This document shows, in pieces, positions 1 to 8,786 of a stretch of DNA of 64,000 nt. The stretch is from positions 3,844,001 through 3,908,000 of the forward strand of contig CP014773.1 in assembly GCA_001596135.1 (NCBI GenBank). The letters are read 5' to 3'. The position numbers and the translations under genes were made by a program. The stretch is from Mucilaginibacter sp. PAMC 26640 (GTDB taxonomy: Bacteria; Bacteroidota; Bacteroidia; Sphingobacteriales; Sphingobacteriaceae). Every line of letters starts with the position of its first letter. Position 1 is the stretch's first letter. A model generated the notes under the pieces. It saw only the letters and a program-made list of their open reading frames with translations. It did not search any database and had not been told where the DNA came from.

Positions 1-2
1 CT

Positions 3-434
3 AAAGAAGGAGACCTTAACCGAACTTTACACTACATTTGTGGACCTACAGGGTTAAAAGAGTCTGTAAAGGCAACTTTGGAAAGTTTAGGGGTTGACAG
101 CAGTAAGATTTATTCAGAAGATTTCGAAATTGTACGTGATCCTGCCCAATTTCATGATATAACTACCCGCGTCGTCACGCTGAAGAAAGATGGAGCAGTT
201 TATAAGGTTGAAGTTGCTAAAGGCAAAAGCATATTGGAAAGTGGTTTAGATGCGCTTATCGATATGCCTTATTCTTGTCAAACGGGTAATTGCCAGGTAT
301 GTAAAGGGAAATTAATTGGCGGAGAGGTAAAGATAATTGGAGGAGAAAAAGAATCTGCACAACTTGAAGTTAATGAAAAATTACTTTGCTGTAGTTTTCC
401 GCTTACTGATAATATAGAAATAGAAGTTCAATAA
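3..434 (+). CDS. CDP-6-deoxyglucoseen reductase-like flavin/2Fe-2S oxidoreductase (partial, 5' end outside window)
   Basis: The reading frame is open from the left edge, so only the last 143 residues are visible. They begin with the end of a ferredoxin-NADP reductase module, with the NAD-binding CGPTG motif at bases 39-53. A plant-type [2Fe-2S] domain follows, with cysteines spaced C-X4-C-X2-C (first Cys codon at 276) and a final CC about 27 residues later. In 3,6-dideoxyhexose synthesis the matching enzyme (E3, AscD/DdhD) passes electrons from NAD(P)H to the RfbH-type dehydrase, and an RfbH homologue lies downstream in the same run of genes. In AscD the ferredoxin domain is N-terminal; here it is C-terminal, as in PaaE-type reductases. 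The role is therefore inferred from context, while the redox family is clear. Confidence 0.8.
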   Translation, partial: KEGDLNRTLHYICGPTGLKESVKATLESLGVDSSKIYSEDFEIVRDPAQFHDITTRVVTLKKDGAVYKVEVAKGKSILESGLDALIDMPYSCQTGNCQVCKGKLIGGEVKIIGGEKESAQLEVNEKLLCCSFPLTDNIEIEVQ

Positions 435-441
435 TAACAAT

Positions 442-1218
442 ATGAAAGTTGTATTACTTGCGGGCGGCTTAGGAACCCGGTTAATGGAAGAGACAGAAGC
501 GCGCCCAAAACCAATGGTTGAAATTGGCGGAAAACCAATCTTGTGGCATATAATGAAAATTTACGAAACATATGGTTATAATGACTTCGTTTTATGTTTG
601 GGTTACAAAGCGCAATCGATTAAAGAGTATTTTTTGAATTATTATCTATATAATTCAGATGTAACTATCGAGTTAGAGCGTAACAAAGTTGATGTACATT
701 TTTCGAATTCCGAATCTTTTAAAGTTACATTGGTTGATACTGGTTTAACAACTAATACCGCCGGTCGTATAAAGCGGATCAAAAAATATGTACAGGATGA
801 AACTTTTATGCTTACTTACGGAGACGGCGTAGCTGATATTAATATCGAAGAATTGGTTGATTTTCATCGTTCTCATAAAAAATTAGCTACACTCACAACT
901 ATTCAAATTCCTGGTCGTTTTGGCAATATCGAAATGGGTGAAAATGGTGAGGTGGAGCATTTTATTGAAAAACCGCAGGGAGATGGCATGTGGATTAACG
1001 GCGGATTTTTTGTTTTAGAGCCGGGTATATTTAATTATCTGGACGGAGATATGGACGATATTCAATGGGAAAAAAAGCCATTGAAAGAAATTGCGGAAGA
1101 TGGCCAGCTTTCAGCATACAAACATAAGGGATTTTGGAAGCCAATGGATGCCATGCGCGATAGAATTGAGCTTGAACAACTTTGGAGTGGAGGAAGCGCG
1201 CCATGGAAAATTTGGTAA
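442..1218 (+). CDS. rfbF: Glucose-1-phosphate cytidylyltransferase
   Basis: It makes CDP-glucose from glucose 1-phosphate and CTP, the first committed step to CDP-linked 3,6-dideoxyhexoses. The 258 residues are the normal length for RfbF/DdhA. The N-terminal nucleotidyltransferase signature is clear (GGLGTRL, then RPKPM about ten residues on), as is the central YGDGVAD segment typical of cytidylyltransferases of this group. The start lies 7 bp after the preceding stop, and the next gene begins at or just before its stop, so it sits inside a tight operon. It acts in the cytoplasm. The assignment is strong from overall sequence and from the adjacent rfbG. Confidence 0.95.
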   Translation: MKVVLLAGGLGTRLMEETEARPKPMVEIGGKPILWHIMKIYETYGYNDFVLCLGYKAQSIKEYFLNYYLYNSDVTIELERNKVDVHFSNSESFKVTLVDTGLTTNTAGRIKRIKKYVQDETFMLTYGDGVADINIEELVDFHRSHKKLATLTTIQIPGRFGNIEMGENGEVEHFIEKPQGDGMWINGGFFVLEPGIFNYLDGDMDDIQWEKKPLKEIAEDGQLSAYKHKGFWKPMDAMRDRIELEQLWSGGSAPWKIW

Positions 1219-1220
1219 AT

Positions 1221-2297
1221 ATGTTTAACAAACTCACTGAAGTTTATAAAGGGAAAAAGGTTTTTTTAACCGGGCACACTGGTTTTAAAGGCTCGTGGCT
1301 ATTAAAGATTTTCAGTATGCTGGGCGCGGAAGTAAAAGGGTATGCTTTGGCACCGGAGGGGGAATTTAATCTTTTTAGTGTACTTAATGGTGAAGCTATC
1401 TGCGATTCGGTAATAGCTGATTTGCGGGATAGAGATTCCCTCAAAAAAGCGATGACGGATTTTAATCCCGATTTTGTTTTTCACCTTGCTGCACAGCCGC
1501 TAGTAAGATTATCCTATCGAATTCCTTCGCAAACATTTGAGGTTAACGCAATTGGGACGGCAAATTTGCTCGATGCAGTTATGCTACTTGATAAACCATG
1601 TTATTGTGTATTGATTACTACAGATAAGGTGTATCATAATAATGAATGGGAATATCCATACCGCGAAACTGACCGTCTTGGAGGCTATGATCCGTACAGC
1701 GCAAGTAAAGCATGTACAGAATTGGTTATAGATTCTTATCGGAATTCATTTTTTAATCCAACCTCTTATTCTGTTCACCAAAAAGCTATTGCCGTAGGCC
1801 GGGCAGGTAATGTAATAGGTGGCGGTGACTGGTCCCCAGATCGCCTGATTCCTGATATTGTAAATGCATTGCAATCGGACAAAGCAATTGAAATTCGCAA
1901 TCCAGATTCAGTAAGACCGTGGCAGCATGTTCTGGAACCTTTAGCAGGCTATTTATTGTTAGGGGCAAAGTTGTTTAGTAACCCAGTTTTATTTTCGCAG
2001 GCCTATAATTTCGGTCCAGAGGTTAATGATGCATTGCCTGTTTATAAAATGGTTGAAATGGCTATATCAGCCTGGGGAAATGGTAATTTTAACATTGTAA
2101 AAAACCTTGAACAACCCCATGAGGCTGGATTACTAAAACTGGATATTAGCAAGGTTAAAGCAGAACTTAGTTGGCATCCAAAAATGAATGCCGAGCAAGC
2201 AGTAGGCACAACTATCAATTGGTATAGGGAATTTTACAATAGTGGCAAGATGTCTGTTTTTACTGAAATGCAAATTCAGGATTTTTTTAATGGCTAA
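1221..2297 (+). CDS. rfbG: CDP-glucose 4,6-dehydratase
   Basis: This extended short-chain dehydrogenase converts CDP-glucose to CDP-4-keto-6-deoxyglucose. The NAD-binding GHTGFKG motif lies near residue 16, and the catalytic YSASK (YxxxK) follows the TTDKVY segment. I chose ATG 1221 because the sequence then begins right before the Rossmann strand, as in the family. ATG 1203, which has a purine-rich AGGAAG ahead of it and overlaps rfbF, is a real alternative. The 3' end overlaps the next gene by 8 bp, which suggests translational coupling. With RfbF it forms the standard entry to CDP-dideoxysugars. Confidence 0.94.
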   Translation: MFNKLTEVYKGKKVFLTGHTGFKGSWLLKIFSMLGAEVKGYALAPEGEFNLFSVLNGEAICDSVIADLRDRDSLKKAMTDFNPDFVFHLAAQPLVRLSYRIPSQTFEVNAIGTANLLDAVMLLDKPCYCVLITTDKVYHNNEWEYPYRETDRLGGYDPYSASKACTELVIDSYRNSFFNPTSYSVHQKAIAVGRAGNVIGGGDWSPDRLIPDIVNALQSDKAIEIRNPDSVRPWQHVLEPLAGYLLLGAKLFSNPVLFSQAYNFGPEVNDALPVYKMVEMAISAWGNGNFNIVKNLEQPHEAGLLKLDISKVKAELSWHPKMNAEQAVGTTINWYREFYNSGKMSVFTEMQIQDFFNG

Positions 2298-3219
2298 GAT
2301 TTTTATTACAGGTATAACGGGCTTCCTTGGAGCCGGTGTTGCGAGTGTACTTATTGATCACGGACATCAGGTAATTGCTAATTATCGCGAAAGTTCATCG
2401 TTAGACTTATGCCGGGAATTTGAAGATCAGGTTATCTGGATTTTACAAGACCATGAGAATGGTTGGATTGATAAAATAGTTGCCTTTTCTCCGTCAGTTA
2501 TAATTCATTCTGCGTGGTTAGGGGTGGGGCATTCAGATAGGGACAACTGGCAAGTTCAATCCTTGAATATTAATTTTTTAAGTACGGTTTTAGAAATTGC
2601 GAGAAGAAGCGGTGCAAAAAAATTCATTGGAATGGGTTCTCAAGCAGAATATGGCGTTTATAACGGTTGCATTAACGAAGAACAACCGGTAAATCCAACA
2701 GAAGCTTATGGCAGGATAAAGGTGATATGTGCTGAACTTGTGAAACAATTTTCTAATCAATATCAAATGGAATGGTATTGGCTTAGGCTTTTTTCTTTTT
2801 TTGGCAAAGGAGAAGCCGATAATTGGTTGATTCCGTCTTTGATAAAAACAATGGTTAGTGGTGAAAGCATGGCGCTTACCGCAGGTGAACAAAAATATTC
2901 TTATCTGTATGTGAGCGACTTAGGGATAGCAATAAATAAAATAACAACAAATAAGGGTAAAACTGGTATATATAATATATCTGGAAAAAAGATACTTGCG
3001 CTGAGAGAGTTAGTAGAAAGCATCAGAGACCAAGTAAATCCGTCATTCACGCTTAATTTCGGTGGTTTACCCTATCGCGATAATCAATCTATGCATATGC
3101 AAGGTGATTCTAATAAATTTGTTTCTGCATTTGGCGAATTTGACGTAACTGATTTTGAAGTTGCGCTATCAGAAACCGTCGAACATCTGACAATGAAATT
3201 TAAAGATAAAAAAAAATGA
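2290..3219 (+). CDS. NAD(P)-dependent epimerase/reductase of the extended SDR family
   Basis: This is a nucleotide-sugar SDR of about 309 residues. The N-terminal TGITGFLG matches the TGxxGFxG cofactor motif, and an AYGRIK segment supplies the YxxxK catalytic pair. ATG 2290 was chosen because the Rossmann strand starts immediately after it; the open frame extends 16 codons upstream without a plausible start. It overlaps rfbG by 8 bp and the ThDP gene by 4 bp. By position it could be the reductase that finishes the sugar, comparable to YerF, which reduces the acetyl branch in yersiniose synthesis, or an RfbS-like 4-ketoreductase or an epimerase. The sequence alone does not decide between these. 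Confidence 0.8.
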   Translation: MAKIFITGITGFLGAGVASVLIDHGHQVIANYRESSSLDLCREFEDQVIWILQDHENGWIDKIVAFSPSVIIHSAWLGVGHSDRDNWQVQSLNINFLSTVLEIARRSGAKKFIGMGSQAEYGVYNGCINEEQPVNPTEAYGRIKVICAELVKQFSNQYQMEWYWLRLFSFFGKGEADNWLIPSLIKTMVSGESMALTAGEQKYSYLYVSDLGIAINKITTNKGKTGIYNISGKKILALRELVESIRDQVNPSFTLNFGGLPYRDNQSMHMQGDSNKFVSAFGEFDVTDFEVALSETVEHLTMKFKDKKK

Positions 3220-4934
3220 AGGCATCGGATTTTATAGCTACTTTTTTAGAAAAAAAAGGAGTAAAGCATGTTTTCGAATTATCGGGTGGGATGATTACCC
3301 ATATATTGGATTCGTTAAACCAAAAAACATCTATAAATATTATCACCATGCATCATGAGCAGTCAGCCGCTTTTGCAGCAGATGCTTATGGTCGTGTAAC
3401 TGGAGTGCCAGGTGTTGCTTTGGCTACAAGTGGCCCGGGCGCCACTAATTTACTAACAGGAATAGGTAGCTGCTATTTTGATTCTACCCCTGCTGTTTTT
3501 ATAACGGGTCAGGTAAACCGCCATGAGCAAAAAGGTAATCGCAACATTCGGCAATTGGGTTTTCAGGAAACTGACATTATAGCAATGGCCCAGCCTATAA
3601 CAAAAGCCTGCTTTAAAATTGAGAGTGAACACGATTTACCGGAAGCAATGGAACGGGCTTTCGAAATAGCTATGGAAGGAAGGCCCGGACCTGTTCTCAT
3701 AGATGTTCCGATGGACATACAGCGTGCTCAGGTAAATGAAATGCCGGATACGAAAGTAGTTGCTGCTTTTGAAGATCCATCAATAGATGTATTGCAGGAT
3801 ATTTTCAATAGTATTAAGGGAGCCAAACGCCCACTTTTACTAGTCGGCCGAGGTGTACGTGCCGCTTTTGCTAAGAAAGAAATGGATGCATTTTTGCAAA
3901 AGACAGAATTACCGGTAATTACTACTTTGCTTGCAATAGATGCTGCCGAATATGATCATCCTTCTAGAGTAGGGTTTATAGGGAGCTATGGCAACCGTTG
4001 GGCAAATATTGCTTTCGGTGAATGCGATTTGTTGGTAGTGGTTGGTAGTCGATTAGATATTCGCCAAACAGGTGCTGATACCAAATTTTTTGAAAATCGT
4101 ACTATTTACCATATAGATTGCGAAAGCGAGGAGATAAACAACCGCGTTAAGGGTTGCGTACCGATAGTTACTGATGCCAGACAATTTTTTGAAGCATTCA
4201 ATAAAGCCGCTAAAGAGGAGAAATTTGAAAAGCCGGTTGAATGGCTTCAATATATAAGTGGGTTAAAGAAACAATGGCCGGATACCAAAGAATTAACGCC
4301 GGAGGGTATCAACCCCAATTACTTCATGCACGCACTGTCGCACAATTCACGCGCAGCCAAATGTTATGTTGCAGATGTAGGAAGTCACCAAATGTGGGCT
4401 GCGCAATCTTTAGAGATCTACAAAGATCAGCTATTTTTAACCTCTGCAGGCATGGGTGCTATGGGCTATGCGTTACCAGCAGGAATCGGTGCCTGTTTCG
4501 CATTAGACTTAAGTCCAGTGATTGTAATTGTTGGCGACGGCTGCATGCAGATTAATATCCAGGAATTGCAAACCATAGTTCGTAATAAGCTGCCTGTTAA
4601 AGTTGTGGTAATGAATAACAAAAATCTCGGCATGATACGACAGTTTCAGGATAGCTATTTCGAATCCCGTTATCAAAGCACCTATTGGGGGTACAGCGCG
4701 CCGGATTTTGAAAAGGTTGCTAAAGCATACGGCATGGCAGCCTTAACTATCGATAGCGAAGACGAAATGCAAGAAGCTGTAAACTGGATGTGGAATGAAA
4801 CTAATGGTGGTGAACCGGTGTTATTACAGGTGATGATAGACCCCCACACCAATACCTACCCCAAGATTGCATTTGGAAAACCAATAACTGAGATGGAACC
4901 ATTTGCAAAGCCAATAGAAATGGAAAGTACCTAA
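3216..4934 (+). CDS. Thiamine-diphosphate-dependent enzyme, YerE/acetolactate-synthase-like
   Basis: The 572-residue protein has the three-domain architecture of the pyruvate-decarboxylating ThDP superfamily. The cofactor-activating Glu is E48 in the HHEQSAAFAA segment. The Mg/ThDP motif starts GDG at 440-442 and ends NN at 467-468. A valine biosynthetic role (IlvB) is unlikely, because no small regulatory subunit or ilvC is nearby and the gene is locked between CDP-sugar genes with 4-bp and 20-bp spacing. The known ThDP enzyme of such clusters is YerE, which adds a two-carbon unit from pyruvate to CDP-4-keto-3,6-dideoxyglucose to make branched yersiniose. I infer that reaction here from context; the family assignment is direct. 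Confidence 0.85.
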   Translation: MKASDFIATFLEKKGVKHVFELSGGMITHILDSLNQKTSINIITMHHEQSAAFAADAYGRVTGVPGVALATSGPGATNLLTGIGSCYFDSTPAVFITGQVNRHEQKGNRNIRQLGFQETDIIAMAQPITKACFKIESEHDLPEAMERAFEIAMEGRPGPVLIDVPMDIQRAQVNEMPDTKVVAAFEDPSIDVLQDIFNSIKGAKRPLLLVGRGVRAAFAKKEMDAFLQKTELPVITTLLAIDAAEYDHPSRVGFIGSYGNRWANIAFGECDLLVVVGSRLDIRQTGADTKFFENRTIYHIDCESEEINNRVKGCVPIVTDARQFFEAFNKAAKEEKFEKPVEWLQYISGLKKQWPDTKELTPEGINPNYFMHALSHNSRAAKCYVADVGSHQMWAAQSLEIYKDQLFLTSAGMGAMGYALPAGIGACFALDLSPVIVIVGDGCMQINIQELQTIVRNKLPVKVVVMNNKNLGMIRQFQDSYFESRYQSTYWGYSAPDFEKVAKAYGMAALTIDSEDEMQEAVNWMWNETNGGEPVLLQVMIDPHTNTYPKIAFGKPITEMEPFAKPIEMEST

Positions 4935-4954
4935 TACCTATATAATATATAATC

Positions 4955-6256
4955 ATGTTAAAAAACATTACCACCCCTGAGCTGGAAAAGAGCCTTAGAG
5001 AAATTGCTAAAGCTAAAACAACACAAATCATTATACCTGGTAAAAACTATATCCCTGTTACCGGCAAGGTATTAGATGAAGAAGACGTATTACTTGGTGT
5101 TGATGCCGCTTTAGACGGCTGGCTTACGGCGGGCCGCTTCGCCAATTCTTTTGAATACGATTTTGCCAAATACTTTGGTGCGACAAAAGCGCTGCTAGTT
5201 AATTCTGGCTCATCAGCCAACCTTGTTGCTTTTTATGCTTTAACTTCAACTAAACTGGGAGACAGAGCATTAAAACCGGGAGATGAAGTTATTACCGTCG
5301 CAGCGGGATTTCCTACCACAGTGAATCCTATCATACAGTTTGGTGCTATCCCGGTTTTTGTTGATGTAGATATCGCAACACACAACGTTAAGGCCGAAGA
5401 CATAGAGGCAGCTGTATCGCCTAAAACAAAAGCAATTATGATTGCACACTCATTAGGCAATCCGTTTGATTTAGATGAGGTGATGCGTGTAGCAAAAAAA
5501 TATAATCTTTGGGTAGTAGAGGATGATTGCGATTCGTTGGGAGCTACCTATCGCGGGCAAAAAACAGGCACATTCGGTGATATATCTACCTTTTCCTTTT
5601 ACCCGGCTCACCATATTACCATGGGCGAGGGCGGTGCGGTTCTGATCAACAATCCAGAACTGGCTAAAGTTGCAGAAAGTTTTAGAGATTGGGGGCGTGA
5701 TTGCTATTGCGAACCAGGTAAAGATAACACTTGCGGTTGCCGTTTTTCGCAGCAATTAGGATCTTTGCCCTACGGATATGACCATAAATATACCTATTCT
5801 CATATTGGATTTAACTTAAAAGTTACCGATATGCAGGCTGCTTTCGGTGTATCCCAGCTTAAGAAGTTAGATTACTTTGTGCAGCGCCGCCGCGAAAACT
5901 ACAAGGCTTTGTACGAACGCATGAAAGAGCTGCAAGATATATTCATCTTGCCAGAGGCAACTAAAAACAGCGATCCGTCGTGGTTCGGTTTCATGCTTAC
6001 GCTGCGCGAAGGGGATGCAGCCGACCGGCATATGCTGGTACAGCACCTGGAAGAGAAAAAGATAGGTACCCGGTTATTGTTTGGTGGTAATTTATTACGG
6101 CAGCCTGCCTATGCCAATATAAATCACCGCACGGTAGGTGAACTTACCAACACAGATACGATTATGAACCAATCGTTCTGGCTGGGTGTATGGCCGGGTT
6201 TGAACGAAAGTCACTATGATTATATGCTGGATGTAATTAAGGCCTACATAAGTTGA
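4955..6256 (+). CDS. rfbH: CDP-4-keto-6-deoxy-D-glucose 3-dehydrase (E1, PMP and 2Fe-2S)
   Basis: This DegT/DnrJ/EryC1-fold enzyme removes the C3 hydroxyl of CDP-4-keto-6-deoxyglucose. The diagnostic features are all visible. The usual PLP lysine is replaced by His (H220 in YPAHHITMGEGG). The iron-sulfur cysteines C192, C250, C252 and C260 have the exact C-X57-C-X1-C-X7-C spacing of the Yersinia E1 enzyme. At 433 residues it is full length. It needs an electron-transferring E3, for which the partial reductase at the window start is the candidate. It closes the CDP-sugar block. Confidence 0.95.
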   Translation: MLKNITTPELEKSLREIAKAKTTQIIIPGKNYIPVTGKVLDEEDVLLGVDAALDGWLTAGRFANSFEYDFAKYFGATKALLVNSGSSANLVAFYALTSTKLGDRALKPGDEVITVAAGFPTTVNPIIQFGAIPVFVDVDIATHNVKAEDIEAAVSPKTKAIMIAHSLGNPFDLDEVMRVAKKYNLWVVEDDCDSLGATYRGQKTGTFGDISTFSFYPAHHITMGEGGAVLINNPELAKVAESFRDWGRDCYCEPGKDNTCGCRFSQQLGSLPYGYDHKYTYSHIGFNLKVTDMQAAFGVSQLKKLDYFVQRRRENYKALYERMKELQDIFILPEATKNSDPSWFGFMLTLREGDAADRHMLVQHLEEKKIGTRLLFGGNLLRQPAYANINHRTVGELTNTDTIMNQSFWLGVWPGLNESHYDYMLDVIKAYIS

Positions 6257-6374
6257 TATTTATACTATAAATCTTAGCAATGTTAAAGTTGTTATGATCA
6301 GGTATAAACAGTGTATGCTTAAAAGATACTCTTATTACACTGGTGCATTCTGAGGCAGTTACAGACAATTGGAA

Positions 6375-7721
6375 ATGTTAATTTTTTTTAAGAAGATTTT
6401 AGGGAAATTAGGTATAGATGGTGCTATTGCTTTCACATTACTTACCAGGGTAATACAGGCATTAGGAGGATTCGGCTCAGTTGTTTTTATAGGCCTCTTT
6501 CTTTCTGGTGATGAACGTGGTTATTTTTATACTTTCTCCAGCATATTGGCTATTCAGGTTTTTTTTGAACTTGGGTTAAGTGGAATAATAACTCAATATA
6601 CAGCGCATGAATGCGCTCACTTACAATGGATACATGGTAGTTTAGCGGGAAATGATTATCACAAATCAAGATTGTCATCACTATTAAGATTTTTCATTAA
6701 ATGGTTTGGGGTAATCAGTATATTACTATTCTTTATATTGTTGGCCTCTGGGTGTTACTTTTTTTCTACTTTTAATCAGAATCCTTCAGTTAATTGGAGG
6801 AGCCCTTGGATATTGCTCTGTTTAGCAACTTCACTTAATCTGTTTATTGATCCTTTATTAGCTTTTCTTGATGGACTGGGGGAGGTAAAAGATATGGCTA
6901 AAGTACGGCTAGTACAGAAAACGGCAAATGTGATTTTGCTGTTTTTGTTTTTCGGGCTTGGGTTTAAATTATACTCCAGCGCACTTGCATCATTACTTTC
7001 CATCCTTATAAATTATGTTCAAATATTTTTCACATCTCGTAGATATAAGTTAGTAGCTATTTGGAAGTTGCAGGGCAAAGAAGTGATAAATTATATGACC
7101 GAGATATTTCCTTTTCAATGGCGAATAGCGCTGAGTTGGGCAAGTGGATACTTTATTTTCCAGTTATTTAATCCGGTAATCTTCGCGTTCGACGGAGCGG
7201 TTGCTGCTGGTCAAATGGGCATGTCGCTGCAAATTCTAAATGGGATATCGGGTTTGTCCATGAGCTGGATAACTACAAAAGTGCCAAAAATGTCAGCTTT
7301 AATTGCTACAAAACTATTTGGGGAGCTAGATCAGTTGTTCAATAGAACTTTAAGAAGTTTAATTTTCGTAAGTTGTTCAATAGTCATAGTGTTTTACGGC
7401 TTTTACTTTGTATTCTACTATTTTAACAATCCTCTTAGTCAAAGATTTTTACCGCCAATACCTTTAACTGCCCTTTGCGTTGTCACAATAATCAACCAAT
7501 TTATATTCTCTTGGGCAACCTATCTCAGATGCCATAAACAAGAACCGTTTTTACTTAACTCTGTTGTAATCGGATCAATTTGTGCGTTATCGACTTTTGG
7601 CCTCGGAAACTATTATGGTATGAAAGGCGTTGTGTTTGGTTATTCAGCGATCTCGATTTTCATTTCATTGCCATGGGCGTTTTTCATATTTAGAAATAAA
7701 AAACAATTATGGCACAATTAG
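6375..7721 (+). CDS. Oligosaccharide flippase (Wzx-like, MOP superfamily)
   Basis: A 448-residue, highly hydrophobic protein with about ten to twelve membrane segments spread over its length and an N-terminal amphipathic stretch, as in Wzx/MATE-type exporters. ATG 6375 is preferred over the TTG two codons upstream. It would flip the lipid-linked repeat unit across the inner membrane, and the polymerase-like gene downstream supports a Wzx/Wzy pathway. Sequence conservation in this family is low, so the call rests on topology and cluster context. The next gene begins 13 bp before its stop. The 118 bp between rfbH and this gene could hold a promoter. Confidence 0.75.
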   Translation: MLIFFKKILGKLGIDGAIAFTLLTRVIQALGGFGSVVFIGLFLSGDERGYFYTFSSILAIQVFFELGLSGIITQYTAHECAHLQWIHGSLAGNDYHKSRLSSLLRFFIKWFGVISILLFFILLASGCYFFSTFNQNPSVNWRSPWILLCLATSLNLFIDPLLAFLDGLGEVKDMAKVRLVQKTANVILLFLFFGLGFKLYSSALASLLSILINYVQIFFTSRRYKLVAIWKLQGKEVINYMTEIFPFQWRIALSWASGYFIFQLFNPVIFAFDGAVAAGQMGMSLQILNGISGLSMSWITTKVPKMSALIATKLFGELDQLFNRTLRSLIFVSCSIVIVFYGFYFVFYYFNNPLSQRFLPPIPLTALCVVTIINQFIFSWATYLRCHKQEPFLLNSVVIGSICALSTFGLGNYYGMKGVVFGYSAISIFISLPWAFFIFRNKKQLWHN

Positions 7722-8686
7722 CGAAGCCACTTCTGACAATAGCTATACCTACTTATAATCGTGCTGAGTATTTAAAACTCACACTGCAATCTATTACTCG
7801 GCAAGAAATTTTTAGAAATTCATATGACGTTGAAATAGTGATTTCAGACAACTGCTCAACTGATGAAACAGAAGCGTTGTCAAGATTGTATATGGAAGAA
7901 TTTGGCAATAAAGTTCTATACTCCAGAAATCTGTCAAATATTGGAGACAAAAACTTCGAGCAAGCACTATCACTTGGTAAAGGTGATTTTTTAAAATTAA
8001 ACAATGATACGCTCACCCATACCGACAATTCGTTAGTCACAATGTTAGCTGACATTAAAAAACATAATGAATCCAGAGCGGTTATCTTCTACCTGAATCA
8101 AGGCCTTGATAAAACCGGATCAGTATTGTGTGACAGTATGGATCAATTTATCGATAGGGTCTTGTATATGGGTACGTGGATAGGCTCATTTGGAATTTGG
8201 CGTGATGACTTCAACAGGCTGACTAATTTTAGCAGATATTCCAATCTTTTACTTACTCAAACTGACGTTTTATATAGAATGATCAGTGCAACTCAAAAAG
8301 CTTTTGTAAACAACGATCTGCTCTTCGTTTCGCTGGATTTTCAAATAAAGAAAAAAGGGGGGTATGATTTGCTAACTGTATTTTTGGATAATCATAATAT
8401 CATCTTAAAAGAATATTTAGATAAGCGTGCGATCTCAGCTAAAACATATCATAAATTTATTTCAAAGTTATTACTTGTTTTTTTTCGGAAGTATTTTGTA
8501 TTGCACGCTCTATATCCAGATAAATATCAGTTTCAAACTAAATCAAAATTTAAAAGAATAATTGATTTCTATAAATCTGACTATTGGCTTTTGCTTAGGT
8601 TTATTATAACTTATTACATCTACTTGTTTTTAAAATTTATACAAAAAATAGTTAAGTCTATATTTAAGCCAAAAACTATAAATTAA
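7709..8686 (+). CDS. Glycosyltransferase family 2 protein
   Basis: The N-terminus has the GT-A/GT2 pattern: a hydrophobic strand leading to IPTYNR, then VIVISDN-like IVISDNCSTDET about 30 residues later, where the nucleotide-sugar diphosphate binds. KLNNDT near residue 95 is in the place of the DxD motif. The C-terminal hundred residues are Lys/aromatic rich and end in a hydrophobic segment (about residues 290-315), which could anchor it to the membrane. It overlaps the flippase gene by 13 bp. It probably adds one sugar of the repeat unit; donor and acceptor cannot be told from the sequence. Confidence 0.8.
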   Translation: MAQLAKPLLTIAIPTYNRAEYLKLTLQSITRQEIFRNSYDVEIVISDNCSTDETEALSRLYMEEFGNKVLYSRNLSNIGDKNFEQALSLGKGDFLKLNNDTLTHTDNSLVTMLADIKKHNESRAVIFYLNQGLDKTGSVLCDSMDQFIDRVLYMGTWIGSFGIWRDDFNRLTNFSRYSNLLLTQTDVLYRMISATQKAFVNNDLLFVSLDFQIKKKGGYDLLTVFLDNHNIILKEYLDKRAISAKTYHKFISKLLLVFFRKYFVLHALYPDKYQFQTKSKFKRIIDFYKSDYWLLLRFIITYYIYLFLKFIQKIVKSIFKPKTIN

Positions 8687-8786
8687 GTTATTAAACAGCT
8701 GTCAAAGTAATAAAAACTGTTGGAAATTAATCGTTTTGATCGATTTATCATTTAGTTAAGTTCAATGAGCCCTATTGTTAATAGTT

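Noticed and set aside
4241..4555. A 104-codon plus-strand frame inside the ThDP enzyme gene
   Set aside because: It lies in another frame of a strongly supported gene and its translation is Arg/Cys rich without family resemblance.
3216..4934. Acetolactate synthase (ilvB) as the name of the ThDP enzyme
   Set aside because: No ilvN, ilvC or ilvD is near and the gene is embedded with overlaps in a CDP-sugar operon.
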